Shown here piece after piece: positions 42,193-50,174 of a DNA stretch of 64,000 nucleotides. The notes below the pieces were generated by a model, which worked only from the letters and a program-made list of their open reading frames with translations, was not told the origin of the DNA and made no database searches. The translations under genes and the position numbers were made by a program. Source of the DNA: Chryseobacterium candidae (GTDB lineage: Bacteria; Bacteroidota; Bacteroidia; Flavobacteriales; Weeksellaceae); assembly GCF_004916905.1 (NCBI RefSeq), contig NZ_SDLV01000002.1, forward strand, positions 38,044-102,043, read 5' to 3'. The first letter of the stretch is position 1; every line of letters begins with the position of its first letter.

Positions 42193-42226
42193 CATTATTA
42201 ATAACAAACAAAAAATACAAAATACA

Positions 42227-42739
42227 ATGGCAACAAAATGGATTTTAGACCCTACGCATAGTGAAATTACTTTCAAAGTAAAACACATGATGATCTCTAA
42301 CGTAAAAGGAAGTTTCAGAACTTTCACTGCTGAGATTGAATCTGAAGACGAATTCTTTGCAAATGCAAAAACTACTGCTACAATCCAGACGGATTCTGTG
42401 TTCACCAACAATACAGACAGAGACAACCACTTAAAGTCTGCAGAGTTCTTCAATGCTGAAGTACATCCTACAATTACTTTTGAATCTCAGGCATTAAACA
42501 ATTCTATTGTTGGAAATCTTACCATCAACGGAATTACAAAACCTGTGAATCTTGATGTAGACTTCGGAGGAATTAATGTAGATCCATGGGGAAATACAAA
42601 AGCAGGTTTCTCTTTTGAAGGAAAAATCAGCAGAAAAGATTTCGGATTAAACTGGAATGCAGCTCTTGAAGCAGGAGGTGTAATGGTAAGCGATGATGTA
42701 AAAGTAGCTGGTGAATTACAGTTTGTAAAACAGGCATAG
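42227..42739 (+). CDS. YceI-family protein
   Basis: 170-residue lipocalin-like beta-barrel: WILDPTHSEITFKVKHM at the start, the family motif VKGSFRTFTAEIE, DNHLKSAEFFNAEVHPTITFES in the middle, and GKISRKDFGLNWNAALEAGG at the end. Relatives bind polyisoprenoids or fatty-acid amides. No signal peptide is visible, so unlike periplasmic YceI this form is probably cytosolic. A clear promoter lies 34 bp upstream. The following DODA-like gene is 79 bp downstream and may be co-transcribed. Confidence 0.92.
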   Translation: MATKWILDPTHSEITFKVKHMMISNVKGSFRTFTAEIESEDEFFANAKTTATIQTDSVFTNNTDRDNHLKSAEFFNAEVHPTITFESQALNNSIVGNLTINGITKPVNLDVDFGGINVDPWGNTKAGFSFEGKISRKDFGLNWNAALEAGGVMVSDDVKVAGELQFVKQA

Positions 42740-42818
42740 TAAATAACATATATTTTAAAAGGTTCAGGGATTTGTCTAAAAGCCTTGGACCTTTTATTTT
42801 TTATAATCTTCAATATTT

Positions 42819-43646
42819 ATGAACCTCAGCGATCTTCAAAATATAAGCAACGGTTTTAAAAGCACACAGAGAATGCCTGTTTTATTTCTTGGACATGGTT
42901 CACCAATGAATGCCATTGAAGAGAATCAATTTGTACAGGGTTTCCGGAAAGCTGCTTCAGAAATTCCTAAACCTAATGCAATTCTCTGTATTTCTGCCCA
43001 CTGGTATACAGACGGAACTTTTGTAACGGCTATGGATATGCCGAAAACCATTCATGATTTTTATGGCTTTCCAAAAGCCCTTTTTGATGTGCAGTATCCC
43101 GCTCCCGGCAGTCCGGAACTGGCCAAAGAAACCGCAGAGCTTCTTCTTCCTGTAAATGTGGAAGAAGACCACAGCTGGGGACTGGATCACGGTGCATGGT
43201 CGGTTATCAAACATATGTACCCCGAGGCAGATATTCCTGTTATCCAGCTGAGTATCGATCATACAAAACCTCCTCAGTATCATTATGATCTTGCAAAAAA
43301 GCTGAATAAACTTCGTGAAAAGGGCATCCTGATTATCGGAAGCGGAAATATTGTTCATAATCTCCGCCTTATCGACTGGAAAAATATAAATACAGTGGGA
43401 GCCGGCTGGGACTGGGCAGTAGAAGCCAGAGAAAAAACCAACAACTGGCTTCTGGATGGAAATTTTCAGAATATTATTGATTATCAGAAACAGGGAACTT
43501 TCTTACAATATGCTGTTCCTACGCCTGATCATTATCTTCCTTTACTGTATACTTTAGGGTTAAAAGATCAATCCGAAGACCTTGCGTTATTTAACGATGA
43601 GCTTATCGGTGGATCATTAAGTATGACAAGTGTAAGGATCGGATAG
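42819..43646 (+). CDS. DODA-type extradiol dioxygenase (YgiD-like)
   Basis: 275 residues, LigB superfamily. Zinc/iron ligands lie in PVLFLGHGSPMNAIE (His) and LCISAHWYTDGTFV (His), with DHGAWSVIKHMYPEADIP and GSGNIVHNLRLIDW supplying further active-site residues. Plant 4,5-DOPA dioxygenases and E. coli YgiD belong here; the physiological substrate in this bacterium is unknown. Length is typical (about 260-280). Ends at a strong terminator. Confidence 0.9.
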   Translation: MNLSDLQNISNGFKSTQRMPVLFLGHGSPMNAIEENQFVQGFRKAASEIPKPNAILCISAHWYTDGTFVTAMDMPKTIHDFYGFPKALFDVQYPAPGSPELAKETAELLLPVNVEEDHSWGLDHGAWSVIKHMYPEADIPVIQLSIDHTKPPQYHYDLAKKLNKLREKGILIIGSGNIVHNLRLIDWKNINTVGAGWDWAVEAREKTNNWLLDGNFQNIIDYQKQGTFLQYAVPTPDHYLPLLYTLGLKDQSEDLALFNDELIGGSLSMTSVRIG

Positions 43647-43667
43647 CCATCTCTATATTAAAAACAA

Positions 43668-43701
43668 AAAAGGAAATACCTCAGCTGAGATATTTCCTTT
43701 T
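43668..43701. terminator. Bidirectional terminator
   Basis: AAAAGGAAATA (43668-43678) pairs with TATTTCCTTTT (43691-43701) plus an inner TCAG/CTGA pair. Lies between the convergent dioxygenase and subtilase genes. Confidence 0.88.
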
Positions 43702-43719
43702 CTTTTATAAGGCTATTAT

Positions 43720-45201
43720 TTATTGCACGGCTTTTAAAACATTGATGTTTCCATAACCATAGCTTGAATTCACATTAGGATAATAGGTTGCAGACTGTCT
43801 CATTTTAGTAAGAACCTGATCTCTTGTCCATGATGGATTTTTAGCCCAAACCAGCGCTGCAATTCCCGCCGTAGCTGCAGTAGCTACCGAAGAACCACCC
43901 ACATAATCTGCCTGGCCGTTGTAATAGCTCAGAACCGGAACAGTATTTCCTGAAGCTCTTTCCATCTGGAAGGTAAAATCAATCTGGCTTCCTGAATGGC
44001 ACACATCACATTTCTGATTGGAAGTATTCTCTTTTACACCGGTTATCGCCTGAGTTTCCGGCATTGATGCAGGAAAAATTACTCCAACAAAGCTGGTAAA
44101 GCTGGTTGAAGTACCTCCGGCACAGAAAATCAGTTTCCCTTTAGAATAAGCATACTTGACACCGTCCTCAATTTTTCCAACGGAGAAGATGTGCCCCATT
44201 GACATTGAGATGATCTTCACATTGGTATTGTTACCCAGTTCCGTGAAAGCTGTTTTTACAGCAGTCTGCTCACTGGATGTTTCAAGAACAACATTTTCTG
44301 CTGCTCTGTAGGCGATCAGATTGGCATTATAAGCTACTCCTACAGGTAATCCTGCATTATTTCTGGGAGCTGCCATTACCGAAGCCATTTTCGTTCCGTG
44401 CCCGCACTGATCTCCGGATCCGTCTGAGTTATACACTCCGTATTTACTGATTGTTCTTCCCGAAGAAGCTCCACTATTAAAACTTCCTCCCAATAAAGAC
44501 TGTTCTGGTGAAACTCCCGTGTCAATAAGGCCTATTGTAACACCTGCTCCGGTACTGTAGCTCCATGCATCAGGAATATTGTGCTTAGCAAAAGCCCAGG
44601 GTATCTTTGCACTTGGCGCCGTTGAAGTATAATCTGCAGTGCTTAATGTAGATGATGAAAATCCGCATCCCGACGAACCGCTTCCTGAAGATTTTGCAGC
44701 TGCATTATATTGAGCTTCAAATTCAAAATAATGATAATCTGCAGGTTCTACATATCGGATGTTTTTCATTTGTCGAAGAGCGGAAACAGTTTCTTCATTT
44801 TCTATCACAACATCCATCTGATTAAGATACTGATCTGAAAGAAGAAGGAAATTTCTCTCTTCTTTTCCTTCATATTTTTTGATTACAGAAAGAACTTCTT
44901 TTTCGATATCATTACTGTTTGGAGATTTACTTCTGTCGAAATCATCTTTTGAAGTTCCAAAACCGATAGATACCATTTTATTTCCACGGAAAATAGCACT
45001 CCATACGAAATGATCAGATTCATTCTTCCAATTAAAAGTACCGTCCGTTTTAATTGCCTGATTGATCCTTTCATTGATCTGTTTTGCTGTCAGCGGATCT
45101 TTCTGAGACATTTCAGTTCTTACATTTTCGTTCTGAAGATCTTCTCTGGAACACGAGTTTAGGGCAAAAAATATTGCCAGTAGGAATACAGTTTTTTTCA
45201 T
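43720..45201 (-). CDS. S8-family (subtilisin-like) serine peptidase, lipoprotein
   Basis: 493 residues. The signal ends in LNSCSRED with lipobox LNSC, indicating envelope anchoring. An N-terminal ~150-residue propeptide-like region precedes the catalytic domain. Triad: IGLIDTGV (Asp227), CGHGTKMAS (His268) and GGSSVATAAT (Ser438). The sequence ends normally (NINVLKAVQ) without a type IX C-terminal signal. It probably degrades proteins outside the cytosol. Oddity: two Cys-rich spots, KCDVCHSGSQ and SSGSGSSGCG. Confidence 0.92.
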   Translation of the reverse strand: MKKTVFLLAIFFALNSCSREDLQNENVRTEMSQKDPLTAKQINERINQAIKTDGTFNWKNESDHFVWSAIFRGNKMVSIGFGTSKDDFDRSKSPNSNDIEKEVLSVIKKYEGKEERNFLLLSDQYLNQMDVVIENEETVSALRQMKNIRYVEPADYHYFEFEAQYNAAAKSSGSGSSGCGFSSSTLSTADYTSTAPSAKIPWAFAKHNIPDAWSYSTGAGVTIGLIDTGVSPEQSLLGGSFNSGASSGRTISKYGVYNSDGSGDQCGHGTKMASVMAAPRNNAGLPVGVAYNANLIAYRAAENVVLETSSEQTAVKTAFTELGNNTNVKIISMSMGHIFSVGKIEDGVKYAYSKGKLIFCAGGTSTSFTSFVGVIFPASMPETQAITGVKENTSNQKCDVCHSGSQIDFTFQMERASGNTVPVLSYYNGQADYVGGSSVATAATAGIAALVWAKNPSWTRDQVLTKMRQSATYYPNVNSSYGYGNINVLKAVQ

Positions 45202-45292
45202 ATGTTATAATTTTGATTAGAACCACAATATAACACTTTAATGAGAATTAAAAATTTAAAAAAAATGAATTTAGCATGACATGAATATTAAA

Positions 45293-45739
45293 TTATAATA
45301 CTTTCTCGTAGCAGACACTTTGCTCTATTCCAACATATTGCCCATAATTGGATATTTTGTAAAAACCGTTTTTCTCATACACAGAGATGGCGCTTTTAAG
45401 GTCCCGGGAAGTTTCCAATATGGCTTTTTTAAAGTTCAATTCTGCTGCCCAGCCTGCAAGTTCTTTTACAATAGTGGAACCTAATCCTTTTTTTCTGAAC
45501 TCCGGATGGGTAAACATCCTTTTTATTTCTACGCTATCTTCTGAAAAGGGCTTGAATGCTCCACACGCTGCAGGAATACCATCTATATAAGCTACGAGAC
45601 AGTTTTTAATGGTATCAATTGTATTGAACTGAGCAAAGAAGCCATCATCTTCTCCATTATGCTCAGCTAAAGTAGCATCAAGGGATTTTACAAGGTTTTG
45701 AAAATCTGTGTTGGCGGAATCTGTTCTGAGTATATGCAT
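45293..45739 (-). CDS. GNAT-family N-acetyltransferase
   Basis: 148 residues with the acetyl-CoA-binding core: VEIKRMFTHPEFRKKGLGSTIVKELAGWAAEL (quoted in part; R-K-K-G-L-G-S is the Q/R-x-x-G-x-G/A loop) and ILETSRDLKSAISVYEKNGFYKI. Small GNAT enzymes acetylate amines of many substrates; no substrate is indicated. The YEKNGFYKISNYGQYVG end is typical. Lies between the subtilase and hutH on the same strand. Confidence 0.88.
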   Translation of the reverse strand: MHILRTDSANTDFQNLVKSLDATLAEHNGEDDGFFAQFNTIDTIKNCLVAYIDGIPAACGAFKPFSEDSVEIKRMFTHPEFRKKGLGSTIVKELAGWAAELNFKKAILETSRDLKSAISVYEKNGFYKISNYGQYVGIEQSVCYEKVL

Positions 45740-45771
45740 TTAGTTTGATTAAAATATTAATGAAAACAAAA

Positions 45772-45794
45772 AAAGCTCCCATTTCGGAAGCTTT
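45772..45794 (-). terminator. Weak terminator after hutH
   Basis: AAAGCT (45772-45777) faces AGCTTT (45789-45794), with the extra C-C/G-G pairs CC/GG interrupted. On the minus strand a T tract follows. Confidence 0.5.
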
Positions 45795-45807
45795 GATTTT
45801 ATTTGAG

Positions 45808-47295
45808 TTAATTGACAATGAATTTTCTTTCATTGATCAACTCTGCAATTGCTAACATATCTTTCCCAATCAACCTGTCATCTTCCAGCTTGGCAACTTT
45901 GGAACGAAGAATAGTGAAGTTTTCTTCAATTACTTTAGAACATTTTGCAGGTCTTCTGAATTCAAGTCCCTGAGCGGCAAACATCAGCTCAACAGATAAA
46001 ATATTCACAAGATTTCCAAGCACCTGATTGAATTTTCTTCCTGAAATACTTCCCATAGAAACATGATCTTCCTGTCCTAAACTTGTAGGAATAGAGTCTG
46101 CCGATGCAGGGAAACATAATGTCTTATTCTCTGTAACCAAGGCTGCTGAAGTATATTGAGGGATCATAAATCCGGAATTCAATCCTGAGCTTTCTGTTAA
46201 TAATCTTGGAAGTCCATACTTTCCTTCTAGCAATAAGTAGCTTCTTCTGTCTGAAATATTCCCCAATTCTGCGGCGGCTAAGGTAGCATAGTCTAAAGGA
46301 AGTGCCATCAGCTGTCCGTGGAAGTTTCCGCCTGAAATAGATTCTTCAGCACTTAATACAATCGGGTTATCAGTAACGGAATTTAATTCTGTTTCTGCCA
46401 TTCCTTTAAGGTGCTCAAAAGCATTTCTGCTGGCTCCGTGAACCTGTGGTACACATCTCATGGAATAAGGATCCTGAACTCTTTCACAATCTTCGTGAGC
46501 TTTTAAATTTTCTGATCCCTTTAAGAACTTAAGCATTCTTGCAGCTACTTTTTTACTGCCTTCAAAAGGTCTGATCTCGTGAAGCTCTTTTTTGAAAGGG
46601 CTTGCAGAACCTCTGTACGCTTCAATACTCATGGCCGCAGTCATATCCGCCAGGTCCAGTAAATATTCAAATTTCTCAAGTCCCTTGATTGCATGAGCAA
46701 GGATAAACTGCGTACCATTGATCAATCCTAATCCTTCTTTGGGACCTAAAGGTAATGGTTCAAGGTCGTGTTTTTTAAGAATATCTATTGTTTCGAAAAC
46801 CTGATTTCCTTCCCAAACCTGTCCTAAACCAAGCAAAGGCAGTACAAGATGTGCTAATGGAGCAAGATCTCCTGAGGCTCCTACAGATCCCTGTTCAGGA
46901 ACCACCGGAATGATATCTTTCTCAAGCATCAGAATCATTCTTTCAATTACTTCCAGGGAAACGCCTGAAAATCCTTTCGAAAGAGCATGTACTTTGGCAA
47001 TCATCATAATCTTGGAAAGCTCTTTATCAATAGGCTTCCCTACACCCACTGCATGAGAAATGATCAGGTTATATTGTAACTGAGCGGTTTCGTCCGCTGA
47101 AATTTTAGTATCACATAATGGTCCGAATCCTGTATTGATTCCATATACACATCTGTCAGACTCTACTATTTTCTGTACGTTTTTCTGAGATTTTAAGATT
47201 TGTTCTTTTGAAGCTTTATTAAGCTTTGCTTTATTTGGTTTTTTACAGATTTCCAGAACATCATGGAAAGTAAAAACATCTACTCCGTATATCAT
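45808..47295 (-). CDS. hutH: Histidine ammonia-lyase
   Basis: Releases ammonia from L-His to give trans-urocanate, the first step of histidine breakdown. The 495 residues carry the MIO-forming Ala140-Ser141-Gly142 in QGSVGASGDLAPLAH. Other family landmarks are YGINTGFGPLCDTKI, GVSLEVIERMILML and ASADSIPTSLGQEDHVSMGS. The fold and length are typical of the aromatic ammonia-lyase family; the His- rather than Phe-type is likely but not proven. No hutU, hutI or hutG gene is nearby. Confidence 0.92.
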   Translation of the reverse strand: MIYGVDVFTFHDVLEICKKPNKAKLNKASKEQILKSQKNVQKIVESDRCVYGINTGFGPLCDTKISADETAQLQYNLIISHAVGVGKPIDKELSKIMMIAKVHALSKGFSGVSLEVIERMILMLEKDIIPVVPEQGSVGASGDLAPLAHLVLPLLGLGQVWEGNQVFETIDILKKHDLEPLPLGPKEGLGLINGTQFILAHAIKGLEKFEYLLDLADMTAAMSIEAYRGSASPFKKELHEIRPFEGSKKVAARMLKFLKGSENLKAHEDCERVQDPYSMRCVPQVHGASRNAFEHLKGMAETELNSVTDNPIVLSAEESISGGNFHGQLMALPLDYATLAAAELGNISDRRSYLLLEGKYGLPRLLTESSGLNSGFMIPQYTSAALVTENKTLCFPASADSIPTSLGQEDHVSMGSISGRKFNQVLGNLVNILSVELMFAAQGLEFRRPAKCSKVIEENFTILRSKVAKLEDDRLIGKDMLAIAELINERKFIVN

Positions 47296-47416
47296 TTCTA
47301 AAAAATTTTCTTAAAATTACGCATTTCACCATTACTGTTAAAACTAAATTCAGAAGAAGCTTATTTTTATGTAAAAAATCTGAAAGGCATCTTCATTTTC
47401 TATATTTCATACTACA

Positions 47417-48427
47417 TTATTCGTACAAAGCATATGATTCCGGCTCAATGGATTTAATAAACTCAGAAGGAGTTTTGTTTTCTATCTGTTTAAAAGCTCT
47501 GTTGAATGTTGACTGATGCTTAAAGCCTGCTGTCATATAAATATACATCAAAGTATATTTGGGATAATTTACCTTTATTTCCTCCTTGATGTAGTTAATA
47601 CGGTATGAATTGATCAGGTTTTTAAAATTCATTCCGGTATTAATGCTTATGGCTCTTGAAATATAGGTGGTGTTGATCCCAAAATTGTAAGAAAGATCCT
47701 GAATGCTGTAATCATGCTTTTTCCAAGGCATCTGATGATCGAGATAATCAATGATTTTTTTGTAAATTTCATTATACATTTCTGTGTTTTTCTCCAGTAC
47801 ATCATTTGTATCTTCCGCTACTGAGGTAAATGCATATTGCGGACCATCAGTAAAACTATTCCGAACGATAAACTTTTTCTCCGTAATCTTGCTATTGTAA
47901 AAAATAAAAAACAACGCGACTACAAGGAAAGTAAATAATATTTTAAACTTACTGAACTCTAAAGCACTTTCATTTATAAGCACAGGAAAAAAAGACTGTG
48001 GTATTATGGTAAAAAAAATAAGAAAGACTCCAATAATAAGTGTACTTAATACTAAAGCGCGGAATCTGTATAAATTATACGTCCCCAAAGGCAGTAATGC
48101 AAAAAACAGAATGATTTCCGGGGCTTTTTTCCAGAATAAAAACAAAATCCCATATAAAAAAATGGTCTTTACAATCATATAATAATTTAGAAAATACTTC
48201 AGCACCTGATATTCCAATCTGTAAATAATCATAGTTAGCATAGACAAAAAAAGCAGAATACCCAGCATGATGAAAGCAACAAGATTTTGTCCTTCACAAT
48301 AAAAAACAACTGTGTGAACAGACAGCACAACAAGAAGCAGAAGATTGTAATGAAAATAGTACATCTTAAGCAACTGATCCAGGGATGAGGGACCCGAATC
48401 AAGGAACTCTTTTACATTTAATTTCAT
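47417..48427 (-). CDS. Membrane-anchored AraC-family regulator
   Basis: 336 residues. The N-terminal half has six predicted membrane segments (about 26-43, 48-69, 82-99, 104-120, 125-142, 161-178). A linker (180-230) leads to an AraC-type double helix-turn-helix: YSIQDLSYNFGINTTYISRAI, INYIKEEIKVNYP, YIYMTAGFKHQSTFNRAFKQIENKTPSEF. Regulators of this build tie DNA binding to a membrane signal, such as an ion or a lipid state. The inducer is unknown. Divergent from the accessory HTH pair at 48759. Confidence 0.85.
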   Translation of the reverse strand: MKLNVKEFLDSGPSSLDQLLKMYYFHYNLLLLVVLSVHTVVFYCEGQNLVAFIMLGILLFLSMLTMIIYRLEYQVLKYFLNYYMIVKTIFLYGILFLFWKKAPEIILFFALLPLGTYNLYRFRALVLSTLIIGVFLIFFTIIPQSFFPVLINESALEFSKFKILFTFLVVALFFIFYNSKITEKKFIVRNSFTDGPQYAFTSVAEDTNDVLEKNTEMYNEIYKKIIDYLDHQMPWKKHDYSIQDLSYNFGINTTYISRAISINTGMNFKNLINSYRINYIKEEIKVNYPKYTLMYIYMTAGFKHQSTFNRAFKQIENKTPSEFIKSIEPESYALYE

Positions 48428-48758
48428 AGGTTTTATGTTTCAGAGGTTATCATTTTCATAAAGGTAGAGATTTCATTTCACAAGCACGAAATAATTGCCA
48501 ACGAAAACGACAATAGCAATCAATTTATAAATTAACTAATTTAAAAATTTAAAAATCAGTCATTTACAATTTATTAAGTTAAATAATAAAACTATAAAAT
48601 TTACATAAAATGGTTTATATAAACACCTAAATTTGCAATACTATTAATGAATCTCTAATCATATTCTATTATTTTCCTGAAAAATGATTATTAAAGTCAA
48701 GTGAAAATATGTGTTCAGGTTGGGATAAATACCACAAGTGTTGAATTAAAATTTATTG
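48428..48758. other. Intergenic region with palindrome and promoter
   Basis: About 330 bp between divergent genes, very AT-rich. It contains a 12 bp perfect palindrome, GTTTATATAAAC (48613-48624), ending 3 bp before the -7 element at 48628-48635. No ORF or RNA gene was recognised. Confidence 0.5.
48628..48635 (+). promoter_or_regulatory. Promoter of the HTH pair (-7 element)
   Basis: TAAATTTG. The palindrome GTTTATATAAAC (48613-48624) lies between the -33 and -7 positions, as a repressor site often does. The leader to ATG 48759 would be about 115 nt. Confidence 0.45.
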
Positions 48759-49199
48759 ATGATGTCTTTTGATATAAAAAATATCCACATCGGAAAAATC
48801 ATCCGGCAAAAAGCAGAGGAAAAAGGAATTGAAACCAAACGGATACAAAATTTTCTCAACTGTTCAGAAAACGAAATACAGAAGATGTATGAAAATCCAA
48901 GCATTGAGACCGATCTCCTATTGAGATGGAGCAAACTGCTTAAGTACGATTTTTTCAGGATTTATGTGCAGCACATCATATTATTTTCACCACCTGAAAA
49001 AATACAAACTGTAAAGAAGCAAAAACAGTCTGTCCCTGTTTACAGGAAAAATATTTACACAAAAGAAATTATAGATTTTATCCTGGAACTGCTGAATGAG
49101 AAAAAGAAGACCAGAACACAGATTATCGGAGAGTATAGAATTCCTAAAACAACATTATACAAATGGATAGAAAAATACAATCACTCAAAAAAAATCTAG
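48759..49199 (+). CDS. Transposase-like HTH protein, first of an overlapping pair
   Basis: From ATG 48759 (or 48762) 146 residues, highly basic. The N-terminal half (IHIGKIIRQKAEEKGIETKR, LLLRWSKLLKYDFFRIYVQH) resembles a family of small HTH proteins common in Chryseobacterium. The C-terminal half (TKEIIDFILELLNEKKKTRTQ, YRIPKTTLYKWIEKY) is a transposase-type HTH like IS3 OrfA. It ends in the overlap with the next gene, at a slippery A_AAA_AAA followed by TAG. Either a domesticated regulator or the OrfA-like part of a fused protein. Confidence 0.75.
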   Translation: MMSFDIKNIHIGKIIRQKAEEKGIETKRIQNFLNCSENEIQKMYENPSIETDLLLRWSKLLKYDFFRIYVQHIILFSPPEKIQTVKKQKQSVPVYRKNIYTKEIIDFILELLNEKKKTRTQIIGEYRIPKTTLYKWIEKYNHSKKI

Positions 49200-49516
49200 C
49201 CGCTCCTGATTACAGGAAGATTTATACCGATATGATTGAAATGAAATACCAGGAAAAGAAAGAAAGCTGTAAAGCTCTGCTGGATAGACCTAATATTTCT
49301 TTTCTGGAAATTATAGAGATTGAAAGAAAATTAATGGGTGTAAATATCTCTGGTCCGGAGGACAATGGAAAATTCAGGGCGTATGATGACAAAGCTATTA
49401 TTCAGATCTTAAAATATCAGAAAAAGAACAGATTAACGAACATCGATCTTTCCAGAGAATTTAAAATCAGCAGAAACTCTATTGCAAAGTGGAAAAAGAT
49501 GTTTGTTGAAATATAA
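49163..49516 (+). CDS. Transposase-like HTH protein, second of an overlapping pair
   Basis: From ATG 49163, in the -1 frame of the preceding gene, overlapping it by 37 bp. The 117 residues include LKYQKKNRLTNIDLSREFKI and SRNSIAKWKKMF, a strong HTH of the type found in transposases. No catalytic DDE domain follows, so this is not a full IS. It could be made by its own ATG through translational coupling, or as the tail of a -1 frameshift product. In both cases it probably binds DNA. Directly followed by the secreted-protein gene at 49544. Confidence 0.7.
   Translation: MDRKIQSLKKNLAAPDYRKIYTDMIEMKYQEKKESCKALLDRPNISFLEIIEIERKLMGVNISGPEDNGKFRAYDDKAIIQILKYQKKNRLTNIDLSREFKISRNSIAKWKKMFVEI
49187..49193 (+). 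promoter_or_regulatory. Candidate -1 ribosomal frameshift site A_AAA_AAA
   Basis: In the frame of the first HTH gene, the heptamer reads TCA AAA AAA ATC TAG, that is A_AAA_AAA in register with codon boundaries and 3 bp before the stop. A -1 slip enters the second frame at AAT-CTA-GCC and yields a fusion of about 252 residues. IS3-type orfA/orfB genes use the same layout. Confidence 0.55.
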
Positions 49517-49543
49517 CCTTCCATAATAACGAAATCTTTCGTC

Positions 49544-50134
49544 ATGATAAAAATAAAATCACCAGATCGCAAATGGATCGCAAGCTTTTCGAAAAGCCTG
49601 CTGGTGATTATATTCTTATTCCTATGCCAGAAGGCAAAAACACAAATTTATATTGGTGAAGGAACCTGCGTTTATGTACTGGATGATACTGCACTCGACG
49701 CTGAAGCCATTTCTGTGGAAGGAAAGGGAAAATTGATATCCAATAAAACAGCAAATGATGAAAAGGCTGTAAAAGTTGCTTTACAGGTTAAAAAAAACAG
49801 GCCAGACGAGCAAATAAAGAAAAGCGAGACCAAATCAAAAAAAGAAAAGCAATATGAAAAGATTGTAAAAAATTCATATATCTTTCAACAAAAGAGAAAT
49901 AATTCGCAAATTAGTGTTGAAACCTCTTCTTCATGCTGTTTTGTTATTCCATCTCCTTTAACTATAAAAAAAATAATACATCCCGTTTATTTTGCAAAAA
50001 ATTCTCTTGAGTTATATGTCTATACCAATCATGCTGTAAATCCAAATTTCAATAACTCAAAGATAGGCTCTTCAGATCATAAAAAAAGATTTGATATAAG
50101 ACCTCCCCCACTATATTTTGTTTACCCTCGATAA
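49544..50134 (+). CDS. Exported hypothetical protein, 196 aa
   Basis: The N-terminus MIKIKSPDRKWIASFSKSLL has a long basic n-region followed by a hydrophobic stretch (LVIIFLFLCQKAKT) and QIYIGEGTCVYVLDD, a QxYIGEGT pattern seen at the start of mature exported proteins in this genus. The middle is Lys/Glu-rich (PDEQIKKSETKSKKEKQYEK) and the rest has no known domain (SPLTIKKIIHPVYFA). It is between the HTH pair and a tail-fibre-like protein on the same strand. Function unknown. Confidence 0.6.
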   Translation: MIKIKSPDRKWIASFSKSLLVIIFLFLCQKAKTQIYIGEGTCVYVLDDTALDAEAISVEGKGKLISNKTANDEKAVKVALQVKKNRPDEQIKKSETKSKKEKQYEKIVKNSYIFQQKRNNSQISVETSSSCCFVIPSPLTIKKIIHPVYFAKNSLELYVYTNHAVNPNFNNSKIGSSDHKKRFDIRPPPLYFVYPR

Positions 50135-50174
50135 TAATAACAAAATAATTTATCTTCAATTAAAAAAAATAAAA

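Noticed and set aside
45808..47295. A phenylalanine/tyrosine ammonia-lyase instead of hutH
   Set aside because: Length, ASGD context and overall pattern match bacterial HutH; flavobacterial aromatic ammonia-lyases for pigments would be expected beside flexirubin genes, which are not present here.
48759..49516. A complete IS3 element at the HTH pair
   Set aside because: No DDE transposase domain, no terminal inverted repeats and no target duplication were found around 48600-49550. Only the HTH parts and the overlap resemble IS3 orfA/orfB.
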